Shown in pieces: positions 22,497 to 31,115 of a stretch of 33,799 bases of DNA (positions within the stretch are counted from its first letter, which is position 1; every line of letters begins with the position of its first letter). This DNA is from Clostridia bacterium (lineage in GTDB: Bacteria > Bacillota > Clostridia > Oscillospirales > Acutalibacteraceae): NCBI GenBank assembly GCA_017629275.1, contig JAGBXM010000046.1, positions 1-33,799 on the forward strand, written 5' to 3'. A program made the translations under genes and the position numbers. A model generated the notes under the pieces. It was not told the origin of the DNA and searched no databases. It worked only from the letters and a program-made list of their open reading frames with translations.

Positions 22497-23306
22497 TTAT
22501 CCTCCGAAACTGTCGATGTTGATCATCTCAACGTCATCCTCAATGTCCGATCCCAACAGAATCGAGGCGGTCGAAGCAAACGACTGCACGCGGTCACTGA
22601 CGAAATATCGTCGTCGTCCGCCTTCGCCCAACAAATAGTTGGTAGTCAGATACTCTGCGGCGGCCAAAGCGGCCTGCTCACCCGAATTTATCAGGGTGAC
22701 CGAGTCGCCCATTACGTCACCGATTATCTCCTTGATGGCAGGAAAATGGGTGCATCCTAAAATAACCGTGTCAACGCCGGCCTCACAAAGCGGTTTTAAA
22801 TAACGCTTTGCGGTAGCAACCGTAACCTCATCATCTCGGTCGATCCATCCGTTTTCCACCAACTGAACAAACAACGGACAAGCATTCTGTACTACCGTCA
22901 ATTCAGGGTTGAAATTCAACATTGCGTTTTTATAAGAATTACTGTTGACGGTAGCGGCGGTGCCCAAAACGCCGATTCTGTTAGTTTTAGTGGCCTTGAC
23001 TGCGGCCTTGGCGGCAGGAGTTACCACCTCTATAAAAGGCACAGGCAGTTCGTTGGCCGTAAACCCTGCAACCGAGCTTACCGTACCACAGGCAGCAATG
23101 ATAAGCTTCACGTCGTGCGACAGCAAAAACTTCTCGTCCTGACGGGCATATTTTACGATGGTCTCGGCACTTCTAGTACCGTAAGGCACACGTCCCGTAT
23201 CACCGAAATATATTATATTTTCGTCGGGCAACACACGGTTCAGTTCCTTAATAACCGAAAGACCGCCCAGCCCTGAGTCAAAAACTCCGATAGGTCTTTT
23301 ATCCAT
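22497..23306 (-). CDS. murI: Glutamate racemase
   Basis: Makes D-glutamate for peptidoglycan. The 269-residue enzyme shows FDSGLGGLSV (Asp10, substrate contacts), the first catalytic cysteine Cys73 in AACGTVSS, and the second, Cys185, in GCTHFP. The usual first motif is ACNTAS; here the Asn after the cysteine is Gly, a departure in a substrate-contacting position. Everything else is standard and the length is normal, so the enzyme is probably active. The start is ATG 23306 behind GGAGGTG; the open frame to 23366 lacks a site. It is the first gene of the operon with DUF1934 and argS and has a good promoter at 23380-23408. Confidence 0.94.
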   Translation of the reverse strand: MDKRPIGVFDSGLGGLSVIKELNRVLPDENIIYFGDTGRVPYGTRSAETIVKYARQDEKFLLSHDVKLIIAACGTVSSVAGFTANELPVPFIEVVTPAAKAAVKATKTNRIGVLGTAATVNSNSYKNAMLNFNPELTVVQNACPLFVQLVENGWIDRDDEVTVATAKRYLKPLCEAGVDTVILGCTHFPAIKEIIGDVMGDSVTLINSGEQAALAAAEYLTTNYLLGEGGRRRYFVSDRVQSFASTASILLGSDIEDDVEMINIDSFGG

Positions 23307-23379
23307 CCAAACACCTCCGCTCACTATTCTCAAAAGACAGAACAAATTAAAAATCTGCCAAAACATAACTATTCATTGT

Positions 23380-23408
23380 ATTTTACCATATATTCCTCTC
23401 AAATGCAA
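23380..23408 (-). promoter_or_regulatory. Predicted promoter of the murI-DUF1934-argS operon
   Basis: Read on the minus strand: TTGCAT (23408-23403), a 17-base spacer, TAAAAT (23385-23380). The leader to the murI start is about 65 bases. Confidence 0.6.
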
Positions 23409-23464
23409 ACCTTATTTAACCAAAAAACAAATCTCTCTGATTTTACATAAAAAGACCACCCGAC

Positions 23465-23493
23465 TTGTTACAAAAAATATTTTATTGCATTAT
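23465..23493 (+). promoter_or_regulatory. Predicted promoter of the EamA gene at 23556
   Basis: TTGTTA (23465-23470), a 17-base spacer, CATTAT (23488-23493). Confidence 0.45.
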
Positions 23494-23514
23494 TTACGTG
23501 TTGGTAGTAAAATT

Positions 23515-23538
23515 AAAACGTTGCGAAATCAACGTTTT
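23515..23538 (+). promoter_or_regulatory. Palindrome in the EamA gene leader, operator or attenuator
   Basis: AAAACGTTG (23515-23523), six bases, CAACGTTTT (23530-23538): a perfect 9-bp inverted repeat placed about 15 bases after the predicted transcription start and 17 bases before the ATG. It could bind a repressor as DNA or form a hairpin in the RNA near the ribosome binding site. Confidence 0.55.
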
Positions 23539-23555
23539 CTGTTTGGGGTGACGGT

Positions 23556-24446
23556 ATGAATTGGGTCAGAACGCGTATAGGTGAATCGGCGGTATTGTTC
23601 GCGGCTTTGCTTTGGGGATGTATCGGCATCTTCACACGCAGTATGTTGGAAACAGGCTTCACCGCAGTACAGATAGTGGCCGTCCGCGCCTTTGTCACCG
23701 CCGTTGTTATGGGTGTTATCATTCTTATAAAAGATCCCAAACTGTTTAAAATAAGGCTCAAAGATATATGGATGTTTTTCGGAACGGGTATTTTGAGTTT
23801 CCTGTTTTTCAACATCTGCTATATGTCCTCCATCGGTGAAAACTCACTGTCGGTCGCATGTATTCTGATGTATACCTCACCCATCTGGGTCACGACCCTG
23901 GCCGTGCCGATTTTTAAAGAAAAACTGACATTTCAAAAACTCGCCGCATTTATAATCTGCTTTGGCGGTTGTGTTATGGTCTGTCTGTCCGACTCGTTGA
24001 AGCTGACCGAGATCGGTCTCGTTTTCGGTCTTTTGTCGGGCTTAGGCTACGCTTTGTACTCGATATTCGGCAAAATCGCCTCTGCGAAATACAACACACT
24101 GACCATTACCTTTTACACCTTTCTGTTTGCATCGGTAGGGGTTTTACCGTTGTGCGACCTGCCGAAGCTGACCGTTTTATTGTCAAGCGGCACCAACGTT
24201 TTGTGGTCGGTAGGCGTAGCCGTGACCTGCACAATACTGCCCTATCTGCTTTACACCTTCGGACTTTCCAAAACGAGTGCGGGCAAAGCGGCGGTTATTG
24301 CTATTTTGGAGCCTGCCGTCGCTTCGGTCGTCGGAGTGCTTTGCTTCGGTGAAAATATGGGCGTGTTGGGACTTTTTGGCATCGCCGCAGTGATGGTCGG
24401 TCTTGTTTATCTTGAGACGGGTAACCCGTTTAAAAGGAAGCATTGA
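23556..24446 (+). CDS. EamA/DMT-family transporter
   Basis: A 296-residue membrane protein with ten hydrophobic segments in two EamA repeats. The first half has LLWGCIGIFTRSMLETGFTAVQIVAVRAF and VACILMYTSPIWVTTLAVPIFKEKLTFQK; the second half has the matching VTCTILPYLLYTFGLSKTSAGKAAVIAILEPAVASVVGVLCFGENM, the family hallmark proline/glutamate segment. Many such proteins export amino acids or other metabolites; the substrate here is not predictable. GGGGTGA precedes ATG 23556. It is divergent from murI, with its own promoter and palindrome. It is unlike the EamA protein at 14855 in most positions, so the two are not a recent duplication. Confidence 0.92.
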   Translation: MNWVRTRIGESAVLFAALLWGCIGIFTRSMLETGFTAVQIVAVRAFVTAVVMGVIILIKDPKLFKIRLKDIWMFFGTGILSFLFFNICYMSSIGENSLSVACILMYTSPIWVTTLAVPIFKEKLTFQKLAAFIICFGGCVMVCLSDSLKLTEIGLVFGLLSGLGYALYSIFGKIASAKYNTLTITFYTFLFASVGVLPLCDLPKLTVLLSSGTNVLWSVGVAVTCTILPYLLYTFGLSKTSAGKAAVIAILEPAVASVVGVLCFGENMGVLGLFGIAAVMVGLVYLETGNPFKRKH

Positions 24447-24471
24447 AAAAGTGCGCTATATATGATATAAT
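24443..24471 (+). promoter_or_regulatory. Near-consensus promoter of the ymdB gene, overlapping the EamA stop
   Basis: TTGAAA (24443-24448), a 17-base spacer, TATAAT (24466-24471) with an upstream TGA extension. The -35 box includes the EamA stop codon (TGA 24444-24446), so the downstream block can be read independently of the transporter gene. Confidence 0.75.
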
Positions 24472-24504
24472 ATATTAAATAATCTTAAAGGACCGTGTAT
24501 TGCT

Positions 24505-25281
24505 ATGCGAATTCTCACCGTTGGTGATGTTTGCGGACAAATCGGCTGCGACTTTCTGCTCAAAACGTTACCCAAACTTAAAAGCGACAACCGAATAGAT
24601 GTGTGCATCGTCAACGGCGAAAACTCGGCCGACGGCAACGGTATCACGCCAACCTCTGCCGATATGCTTTATGCCGCAGGTGCCGACGTTATTACGGGCG
24701 GCAACCACTCGATGCGCCGCCGTGAGATCTTCGACCGACTCGACTCCGACCCGTTTCTTTTACGCCCCGAGAATATGCACACCACGGGAGCAGGCAAAGG
24801 CTTTGCCGAGCTCGATTTAGGCTTTAAACAGATAGCCGTCATAAACCTAGTGGGCCGCGTTTATATGCCCGAAGCCGAAGACCCGTTCAGTGTTGCCGAC
24901 CGACTTGTAACCAAAGCAAAAGACCACGGTATAAACATAATTTTAGTTGACTTTCACGCCGAAGCCACCGCCGAAAAGAAGGCGTTGGCATATTATCTCG
25001 ACGGTCGCGTTTCGGCCGTTTTCGGCACACATACCCACGTCCCCACCGCCGACCAGCAAATTTTACCTTTCGGCACGGGATATATTTCCGATATCGGTAT
25101 GACCGGCCCCGATAATTCGATCTTAGGCGTAAAGCCCGAGCTTTCGATCGCCAAAATCAAGGATGGCGCACCCGTTAAATTCGAACTTGCCGACGGTCAA
25201 TGCCGATTGCAGGGCTGCATATTTGAAATTGACAACAAAAGCGGAAAGACCGTCTCGGTCGAACGCATAGACATTATTTAA
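24505..25281 (+). CDS. ymdB: YmdB-type metallophosphoesterase
   Basis: A 258-residue calcineurin-like phosphoesterase of the YmdB group, whose B. subtilis member cleaves 2',3'-cyclic nucleotides and influences biofilm and motility choices. Metal and active-site motifs are VGDVCGQIG (Asp8), NGENS (39-40 region), GGNHSM (Asn67, His68), DFHAEATAEK and FGTHTHVPTAD. The usual aromatic-Asp pair after GNH is replaced by SMRR. In B. subtilis ymdB also lies just downstream of rny in the genome; here the two genes are 6 kb apart. ATG 24505 follows AAAGGA by a slightly long spacing. It starts the + strand run toward recG. Confidence 0.92.
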   Translation: MRILTVGDVCGQIGCDFLLKTLPKLKSDNRIDVCIVNGENSADGNGITPTSADMLYAAGADVITGGNHSMRRREIFDRLDSDPFLLRPENMHTTGAGKGFAELDLGFKQIAVINLVGRVYMPEAEDPFSVADRLVTKAKDHGINIILVDFHAEATAEKKALAYYLDGRVSAVFGTHTHVPTADQQILPFGTGYISDIGMTGPDNSILGVKPELSIAKIKDGAPVKFELADGQCRLQGCIFEIDNKSGKTVSVERIDII

Positions 25282-25313
25282 CAATACTAAAATAGAAAAG
25301 GAGGAATGACCCC

Positions 25314-26939
25314 GTGAAGTTCAAAAAACTGCTCTGCCTGATTTTCACCGTTTTGATAATGCTAACAGTCGGTTGCGGCCAACGTGACACGGGCGACGAT
25401 TCTTCCTCAACCCCTTCCGATACGACACAAAACGTGCGTACCGAAATAAGCCTTTTATGGAGCGCCGACGACACACTCGACCCCTACACCGCCAAAACCG
25501 AGCTTAACCGCAAACTTTCGCTTTTGCTGTTCGACCCACTGGTAAAGCTTGACGGTGAATTTCAACCGCAGTTGGTTTTGGCCAAAACGGCCGAGCCCGA
25601 CGGCAAGGACTATATCGTAACCTTGAAAAGCGCCGTTTTCAGCGACGGCACACCCGTCACGGCCGACGACGTTGTTTTTACGCTTGACAAACTGTTAAAA
25701 ACCGAACTGCCTTACAAGCAACAGTTGAGCATCGTCAAGTCGTATAAGGCCGAGTCGACCGATACGGTAAGGTTCACCTTGACCAAGGTCGACCCTTATT
25801 TTAAAAATCTGCTGGACTTCCCCATTATAAAAAAAGATTCGGACGACCGTCACGACGAAAACAACATTCTGCTTCCGCCCATCGGCTCGGGTCGTTATAT
25901 TTTCGACTTTAAAACCAAAACCCTTACTGTCAATAAAATGTGGGTCATGGGTGCGGTCAATATACCCACCGTCAATCTTATCGACGCGCCCGACAGCACC
26001 GTTGAAAAACACAACCTTGAGGTCGGAAACGTCAGTTGCTATCAGACCGACCTTAGTGACGGTGTTGTTCCTCCGATGAGCGGCAACACCAGCCTTTTAG
26101 AGCTTAATAACCTCGTTTATCTGGGCGTTAATCTCAACAGTTCGACCATAAGCCAAGAAAAGGCTCGTTATGCTATCAGCGCCGCACTCGATCGCACGGC
26201 CATTTGTAACGATGCATACCACGGCTACGCAAGACCTGCGGCAGGACTGTTCAACTCGGTATGGAGCGATGCAGGGGCTCTTCAAAACATCACTTCCACC
26301 TCTAATTTGGAAATAGTTGTTGCGAATTTCGAAGAGATAGGTTATAATAGTAAGGATGAAGACGGATTTTTGTTGAATGAAAAGAACAAACCCTTAACTT
26401 TAAAGCTTATTTCTTATAAAGACAACGCACGGCGCGATGCCGCGGCGGCACTTGTCAAGCAACAGTTGGAGGCCGTCGGCATCAGAATCGAGCTTGTCTC
26501 CCTTTCGTGGGATGATTACGTCAAGGCTTTGACCTGGGGCAATTTCGACCTTTACATTGCCGAGACCAAAATTCCCAATAATATGGATGTGACCGAGCTT
26601 GTCACGTCGGGCGGTTCTTTAGGTTACGGTATTCCCGAACCGAAAACCGTCACCGCCGAAAAAAACGGGGATGAAACCGATGCCTCATCCGAAGCACCCA
26701 AGACCGAAACACAGACCGAAACGGTTACTGTTTCTGCCGTTGAGCTTCTGGATAATGCCGTCAACGGCTTTTATTCCGAAAATCTGTCGTTGGTCGATAT
26801 AATCAATGCTTTCAATGCCGAAATGCCGATTATTCCCCTATGTCACCGACGAGGTATGACGGTGTGCGAAGCCACCATTGATTCAAGTCAAATGTCTTCT
26901 GTTTCCGATGCTTATTTCGGAATTTCAAATATAAAATAA
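25314..26939 (+). CDS. Oligopeptide-binding lipoprotein (SBP family 5), orphan
   Basis: A 541-residue extracellular solute-binding protein. An N-terminal signal (KKLLCLIFTVLIMLTVGC) ends in a lipobox with Cys21 as lipid-attachment site, followed by a Ser/Thr linker. The body has SBP_bac_5 features: LLFDPLVKLDGEFQPQLVLAKTAEPDGKDYIVTLKSAVFSDGTPVTADDVVFTLDKLL, RYAISAALDRTAICNDAYHGYARPAAGL and QLEAVGIRIELVSLSWDDYVKALTWGNFDLYI. Residues about 442-475 are a Thr/Glu-rich insertion (TETQTETVTV) unlike the family. The start is GTG 25314 with AAAAGGAGG at 25296-25304. No permease or ATPase genes accompany it, so it may serve a transporter encoded elsewhere or be a sensor protein. Confidence 0.92.
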   Translation: MKFKKLLCLIFTVLIMLTVGCGQRDTGDDSSSTPSDTTQNVRTEISLLWSADDTLDPYTAKTELNRKLSLLLFDPLVKLDGEFQPQLVLAKTAEPDGKDYIVTLKSAVFSDGTPVTADDVVFTLDKLLKTELPYKQQLSIVKSYKAESTDTVRFTLTKVDPYFKNLLDFPIIKKDSDDRHDENNILLPPIGSGRYIFDFKTKTLTVNKMWVMGAVNIPTVNLIDAPDSTVEKHNLEVGNVSCYQTDLSDGVVPPMSGNTSLLELNNLVYLGVNLNSSTISQEKARYAISAALDRTAICNDAYHGYARPAAGLFNSVWSDAGALQNITSTSNLEIVVANFEEIGYNSKDEDGFLLNEKNKPLTLKLISYKDNARRDAAAALVKQQLEAVGIRIELVSLSWDDYVKALTWGNFDLYIAETKIPNNMDVTELVTSGGSLGYGIPEPKTVTAEKNGDETDASSEAPKTETQTETVTVSAVELLDNAVNGFYSENLSLVDIINAFNAEMPIIPLCHRRGMTVCEATIDSSQMSSVSDAYFGISNIK

Positions 26940-26958
26940 ACTACGGAGGTATTAAATA

Positions 26959-27306
26959 ATGATCGCTTACGAAACCAAAACAGGTTCGATCACTCTGTCT
27001 GAAAATTATCTTGCCAAACTGATCGGAAATGCTGCATCTTCCTGCTTCGGTGTTGCAGGTATGGCACCGCACGGCGCACAGAAGCTGCGTAGCCTTTTCT
27101 CCAAGAAGCATTACACCGATAAAGGTATCAATATAACCGGCAATATCGACTCTATTGATATTGACCTGCACATCATCGTTGCTTACGGTATGAACATCAA
27201 TGCCATTGCCAAGAGCATCACTCATAAAGTAAAATATGTCGTCAGCGAGACCACCGGCATCAACGTCGGAAAGGTTACCGTCCGCATTGACGGAATTAAG
27301 GAATAA
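26959..27306 (+). CDS. Asp23/Gls24 family protein (YloU-like)
   Basis: A 115-residue Asp23/Gls24 protein: GSITLSENYLAKLIGNAASSCFGVAGMA at the start and IDLHIIVAYGMNINAIAKSITHKVKYVVSETTGINVGKVTVRIDGI at the end are the family core. Members lie at the membrane of Gram-positive cells; Asp23 itself is tied to cell-wall stress and Gls24 to general stress. The function of the YloU branch is not settled. It is encoded directly before fakA, as yloU-yloV in Bacillus. GGAGGT precedes ATG 26959, 19 bases after the binding-protein gene, so transcript sharing is likely. Confidence 0.93.
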   Translation: MIAYETKTGSITLSENYLAKLIGNAASSCFGVAGMAPHGAQKLRSLFSKKHYTDKGINITGNIDSIDIDLHIIVAYGMNINAIAKSITHKVKYVVSETTGINVGKVTVRIDGIKE

Positions 27307-27357
27307 TAATTTCTCAATTTCAGGCGGACTGTACCGCCGATAAAGGAGTTGTCAATT

Positions 27358-29022
27358 TTGATAAACGGAAATACTCTGCGCGACGCACTTTTGTCGGGCG
27401 CAAACAATATCGTCAACTGCAAACAGGCCGTTGACGAACTCAACGTGTTCCCCGTTCCGGATGGTGACACTGGTACCAATATGTCTATGACCATCTCGGC
27501 CGCCGCACGTGAACTTGCACTGCTCGACGGCGAGTCGGCAGACAAAATCGCTTCAACCAACGCTTCGGCTCTGCTTCGCGGTGCCAGAGGTAACTCGGGT
27601 GTTATTCTTTCCCTTTTGTTCCGTGGCTTTGCCAAGGGTCTTAAAGGCAAAGAGGAAATGGACTCTGCCGCTTTGGCCGAGGCTATGAAACTCGGTGTTG
27701 AGGCCGCTTATAACGCAGTTATGAAACCAACCGAGGGCACCATTCTGACCGTTGCCCGCGTCGGTGCCGAATATGCCGCTAAAGCAAATGAAGAAGGCAA
27801 AGACGTTGTCGCCACCTTTGAGGCTTTGCTTGAAGGTGCCAATAAGGCTCTCGCAGAGACCCCCGAGATGTTGCCCGTTCTCAAAAAAGCCGGTGTTGTC
27901 GACGCAGGCGGACGTGGCTTCGTCGTTATTTTAGAAGGTATGCTGTCGGTTATCCGCGACGGCAAGATGATCGAATCGGCCGAGGCTCCTTCAGCTTCTC
28001 CTGCCGCCACTCAGCGTAATGCCGCAGGCGAGATGGAGGCTGACATCACCTTCACCTACTGTACCGAATTTATCGTCAAGCGTGACGATGCCGATAAGGA
28101 TCCCAAGACCTTGCGCGCTTATCTTGAAACCATCGGCGACTGCGTTGTCGTTGTCGATGATGAGGAGATCATCAAGGTTCACGTTCATACCGACCATCCC
28201 GGTAATGCCTTTGAAAAGGGTCTTACCTTCGGTCAGCTTATCAATATGAAGGTCGAAAATATGCGCGACCAGCACGAACGTGCCAAGCACGATTCCAAGG
28301 GTGACGCACCCAAGACCGCAACTCCTAAGGATGACGGCGAGATCGTTTCGGTTGAGATTGAAAAAGACTTCGGCTTTGTTGCCGTTGCCGCAGGTGAAGG
28401 CTTACACGCTTTATTCGCCGATCTCGGTTGTGATCTTATCGTTTCGGGCGGTCAGACCATGAACCCCAGTACCGACGATATCTTAAAGGCCATCGAGCAG
28501 ACCCCTGCTTCGACCGTCTTTGTTCTCCCCAACAACAAGAACATCATTATGGCTGCCGAACAGGCTATCCCTCTCAGCACCCGCAAGGTCATCGTTTTGC
28601 CCACCCGTACCATTCCGCAGGGTATTTCGGCTATGTTGAACTTTGATCCTGACCTTGACAGCGACCAGAATGCCATCAATATGCAAAAGGGTTATGCCAA
28701 CGTTCAGACCGGTCAGGTCACCTTTGCCGCAAGAGATTCCGATTATGACGGCAAACAGATCAAAAAGGGTGAACTTTTAGCTCTTGCCAACGGCAAGGTC
28801 TCCTTCACCGAGACCGAGCTTGAAAAGTGCGTCATCAAGCTCACCAAGGCCTTGGCAGACCGTGATACCGCGTTTATCACCCTCATCCACGGTGAGGATG
28901 TAAGCGAGGAGGATGCACAGAAGATCTCCGATGCTTTGAGTGAAAAACTCGGTTCTGATATTGAGGTCACCCTCATCAACGGCGGTCAGCCGGTATACTA
29001 TTTCATCATTTCGGTAGAATGA
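27358..29022 (+). CDS. fakA: DAK2-domain fatty acid kinase subunit (FakA/YloV)
   Basis: ATP-binding subunit that phosphorylates fatty acids held by FakB (DegV) partners, allowing exogenous fatty acids into phospholipid. The 554-residue protein begins with the DAK2 domain (about 1-200): NVFPVPDGDTGTNMSMT supplies the metal/ATP aspartates and LRGARGNSGVILS the next loop. A middle domain and a C-terminal DegV-like domain (VSGGQTMNPSTDDILKAIEQTPASTVFVLPNNKNIIMAAEQA) complete the YloV layout. The start chosen is TTG 27358, nine bases after AAAGGAG; an in-frame TTG at 27349 is too close to that site. No FakB gene is in the window. It is followed one base later by recG. Confidence 0.93.
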   Translation: MINGNTLRDALLSGANNIVNCKQAVDELNVFPVPDGDTGTNMSMTISAAARELALLDGESADKIASTNASALLRGARGNSGVILSLLFRGFAKGLKGKEEMDSAALAEAMKLGVEAAYNAVMKPTEGTILTVARVGAEYAAKANEEGKDVVATFEALLEGANKALAETPEMLPVLKKAGVVDAGGRGFVVILEGMLSVIRDGKMIESAEAPSASPAATQRNAAGEMEADITFTYCTEFIVKRDDADKDPKTLRAYLETIGDCVVVVDDEEIIKVHVHTDHPGNAFEKGLTFGQLINMKVENMRDQHERAKHDSKGDAPKTATPKDDGEIVSVEIEKDFGFVAVAAGEGLHALFADLGCDLIVSGGQTMNPSTDDILKAIEQTPASTVFVLPNNKNIIMAAEQAIPLSTRKVIVLPTRTIPQGISAMLNFDPDLDSDQNAINMQKGYANVQTGQVTFAARDSDYDGKQIKKGELLALANGKVSFTETELEKCVIKLTKALADRDTAFITLIHGEDVSEEDAQKISDALSEKLGSDIEVTLINGGQPVYYFIISVE

Positions 29023-29023
29023 T

Positions 29024-31054
29024 ATGCGATCAACAGATAACGTAAGATATGTTAAAGGCGTCGGCGAAAAAAGAGCCGAGCTGTTTCGACAGCTCGGCAT
29101 TGAGAGCGTCGGCGCTCTTTTGCGCCATTATCCACGAAGCTACATAGACCGCTCACGTCCTCTGAAGCTTCGTGAAGCGCCGTTCGACCGTCCCTGCTGT
29201 ATCAAGGCCAAGGTCTTCAGCGAGGTACGCGAGATATACGTGCGCCACAAAATGGTGCTTTATAAATTCTTTGCCAACGACGGCGAAGAAAACGTTGAGA
29301 TAACGCTTTTTAATCAGAAATGGGCGGCCGAAAAACTCGAATTCGGTAAAGAATTTCTGTTTTACGGTCAGGTCAATCGCACCCTTTTCTCGTGTGAGAT
29401 GTCCTCGCCCGAGATATACGATTCAACCGAACAGACCATAAGCCCCGTTTATCCGCAAACGGCAGGACTAAACTCCAAAGCCATTTCCAAAGCGATACAA
29501 AACGCGCTTTCACAGTTTGTCCCCGACGACCCGTTACCGGAGACGCTACGTCAAAAATACAGTCTTATTTCGCTCAAAGAAGCACTTTTCGGCATCCACT
29601 TTCCCAAGACCTTCCGCGATGTCGAAGCGGCGAGAAAGCGACTTGTTTTCGAAGAACTTTTCTTTTTGCAGACGGGTATTCTGTTCCAGAAAAGCAGTCG
29701 AAGCAATTACACTCCCGTAAAGATTTCGGGACAGTTTTTAGATGAATTCAAAACCCGACTTCCCTTCACCCTGACCGAGGCACAGAGCAATGCTATTCTG
29801 CAATGCCTTAACGATATGCAGTCGGGCCGTCCGATGAGCCGACTTGTGCAGGGCGACGTTGGTTCGGGTAAAACGGCCGTGGCCGTAGCGTTGAGCTACT
29901 GCGCCGCCAAAGAGAATTGGCAGAGCGTTATAATGGCACCCACCGAGGTGTTGGCAACGCAACATTTTGAGACCTTCCGAAATCTGCTCAAAAACAGCGG
30001 TATAAACGTAGCACTTCTGACGGGTTCGGTAACTAAGGCCAAAAAGGCAAAAATCAAGGAGGCTGTTTTAAACGGCGAATACGATATAGTTATCGGCACC
30101 CACGCCGTTTTGCAGGACGACGTGTGCTTCAAAAGATTGGGACTCATCGTCACCGACGAGCAACACCGCTTCGGTGTCGAACAAAGAACAAGCCTGACCG
30201 CCAAGGGTAATGAACCGCATATGCTTGTTATGTCGGCAACGCCGATTCCCCGTACCATGTCACTCATTTTCTACGGCGACCTTGATATAAGCATTATTGA
30301 TTCCCTGCCGCGCGGACGTCAACCTATTGCCACCTATCTGATAGACTCAAGCATACGTCAACGCTCTTATAACTATATCCGCAACCACCTTGACCAAGGC
30401 CGTCAGGGCTATATCGTCTGCCCGATGGTTGAAGAAAACGAAACGGCCGATCTGGCCTCTGCGGTCAAATACTACGAGGATATCAAGGAAAACGATTTTA
30501 AGAACTACACGGTTGGTCTTTTGCACGGTAAAATGAAACCCAAAGAAAAGGATGCCGTGATGAAGGCATTCGCTTCCGGCGAGATCCAGTTGCTCGTATC
30601 GACTACCGTTATCGAGGTGGGTATCGACGTGCCCAATGCCGTTATAATGCTGATAGAAAACGCCGAACGGTTTGGCCTTAGTCAGCTTCATCAGTTAAGA
30701 GGTCGAATCGGTCGCGGACAGTATGCCTCGACCTGCATTCTGCTCAGTGACCGCGGCGGCAACGACACCAAGCAAAGGCTCAAATTTATGTGCAGTACCA
30801 CCGACGGCTTCAAGGTTGCCGACAAGGATCTTGAGCTTCGCGGCCCGGGTGATTTTTTAGGCAAACGTCAGCACGGTCTGCCTGAACTCAAAATAGCCGA
30901 TTTATCGGAGGATATGGAACTGTTCAGAGCGGCAGGCAACGCGGCCAAAGAGCTTTACCGCACCGACCCCACCCTGAAATCGCCTGAAAATCAGTGCCTT
31001 CGCACCGAAATCTCCACCCTTTTCAAAACCGCCAAGACCTACGGATATAACTAA
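29024..31054 (+). CDS. recG: ATP-dependent DNA helicase RecG
   Basis: Rescues stalled replication forks by branch migration. The 676-residue protein has an N-terminal helix-hairpin-helix/wedge OB region (about 1-230, starting RYVKGVGEKRAELFRQLG), then the two helicase lobes: GDVGSGKT (277-284), the DEQH box in TDEQHRFGVEQR, SATPIPRT, STTVIEVGIDVPNA and QLHQLRGRIGRG. The TRG-like motif GPGDFLGKRQHGLPELKIADL lies near the end. The length is normal. The yloU-yloV-recG order matches Bacillus except that serine dehydratase genes are absent between them. No strong ribosome binding site is seen before ATG 29024, so expression probably depends on translation of fakA, which ends one base earlier. Confidence 0.97.
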   Translation: MRSTDNVRYVKGVGEKRAELFRQLGIESVGALLRHYPRSYIDRSRPLKLREAPFDRPCCIKAKVFSEVREIYVRHKMVLYKFFANDGEENVEITLFNQKWAAEKLEFGKEFLFYGQVNRTLFSCEMSSPEIYDSTEQTISPVYPQTAGLNSKAISKAIQNALSQFVPDDPLPETLRQKYSLISLKEALFGIHFPKTFRDVEAARKRLVFEELFFLQTGILFQKSSRSNYTPVKISGQFLDEFKTRLPFTLTEAQSNAILQCLNDMQSGRPMSRLVQGDVGSGKTAVAVALSYCAAKENWQSVIMAPTEVLATQHFETFRNLLKNSGINVALLTGSVTKAKKAKIKEAVLNGEYDIVIGTHAVLQDDVCFKRLGLIVTDEQHRFGVEQRTSLTAKGNEPHMLVMSATPIPRTMSLIFYGDLDISIIDSLPRGRQPIATYLIDSSIRQRSYNYIRNHLDQGRQGYIVCPMVEENETADLASAVKYYEDIKENDFKNYTVGLLHGKMKPKEKDAVMKAFASGEIQLLVSTTVIEVGIDVPNAVIMLIENAERFGLSQLHQLRGRIGRGQYASTCILLSDRGGNDTKQRLKFMCSTTDGFKVADKDLELRGPGDFLGKRQHGLPELKIADLSEDMELFRAAGNAAKELYRTDPTLKSPENQCLRTEISTLFKTAKTYGYN

Positions 31055-31056
31055 AC

Positions 31057-31093
31057 AAAGCACTATCAAAGCAGATTGCCTTGATAGTGCTTT
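31057..31093. terminator. Bidirectional terminator between recG and the TerB-like gene
   Basis: A perfect 13-bp stem, AAAGCACTATCAA and TTGATAGTGCTTT, around an 11-base loop, then TAAATTT. On the minus strand it is followed by GTTTAG after the T-rich stem end, so it suits both convergent units. Confidence 0.88.
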
Positions 31094-31115
31094 TAAATTT
31101 AAATATACCGCCGAC

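Noticed and set aside
27322..27341. GGCGG/CCGCC hairpin between yloU and fakA as a terminator
   Set aside because: The stem is only five base pairs and is followed by the fakA ribosome binding site instead of a T run.
29738..30691. Minus-strand frames inside recG
   Set aside because: They lie opposite intact helicase motifs, with no start signals or recognisable domain.
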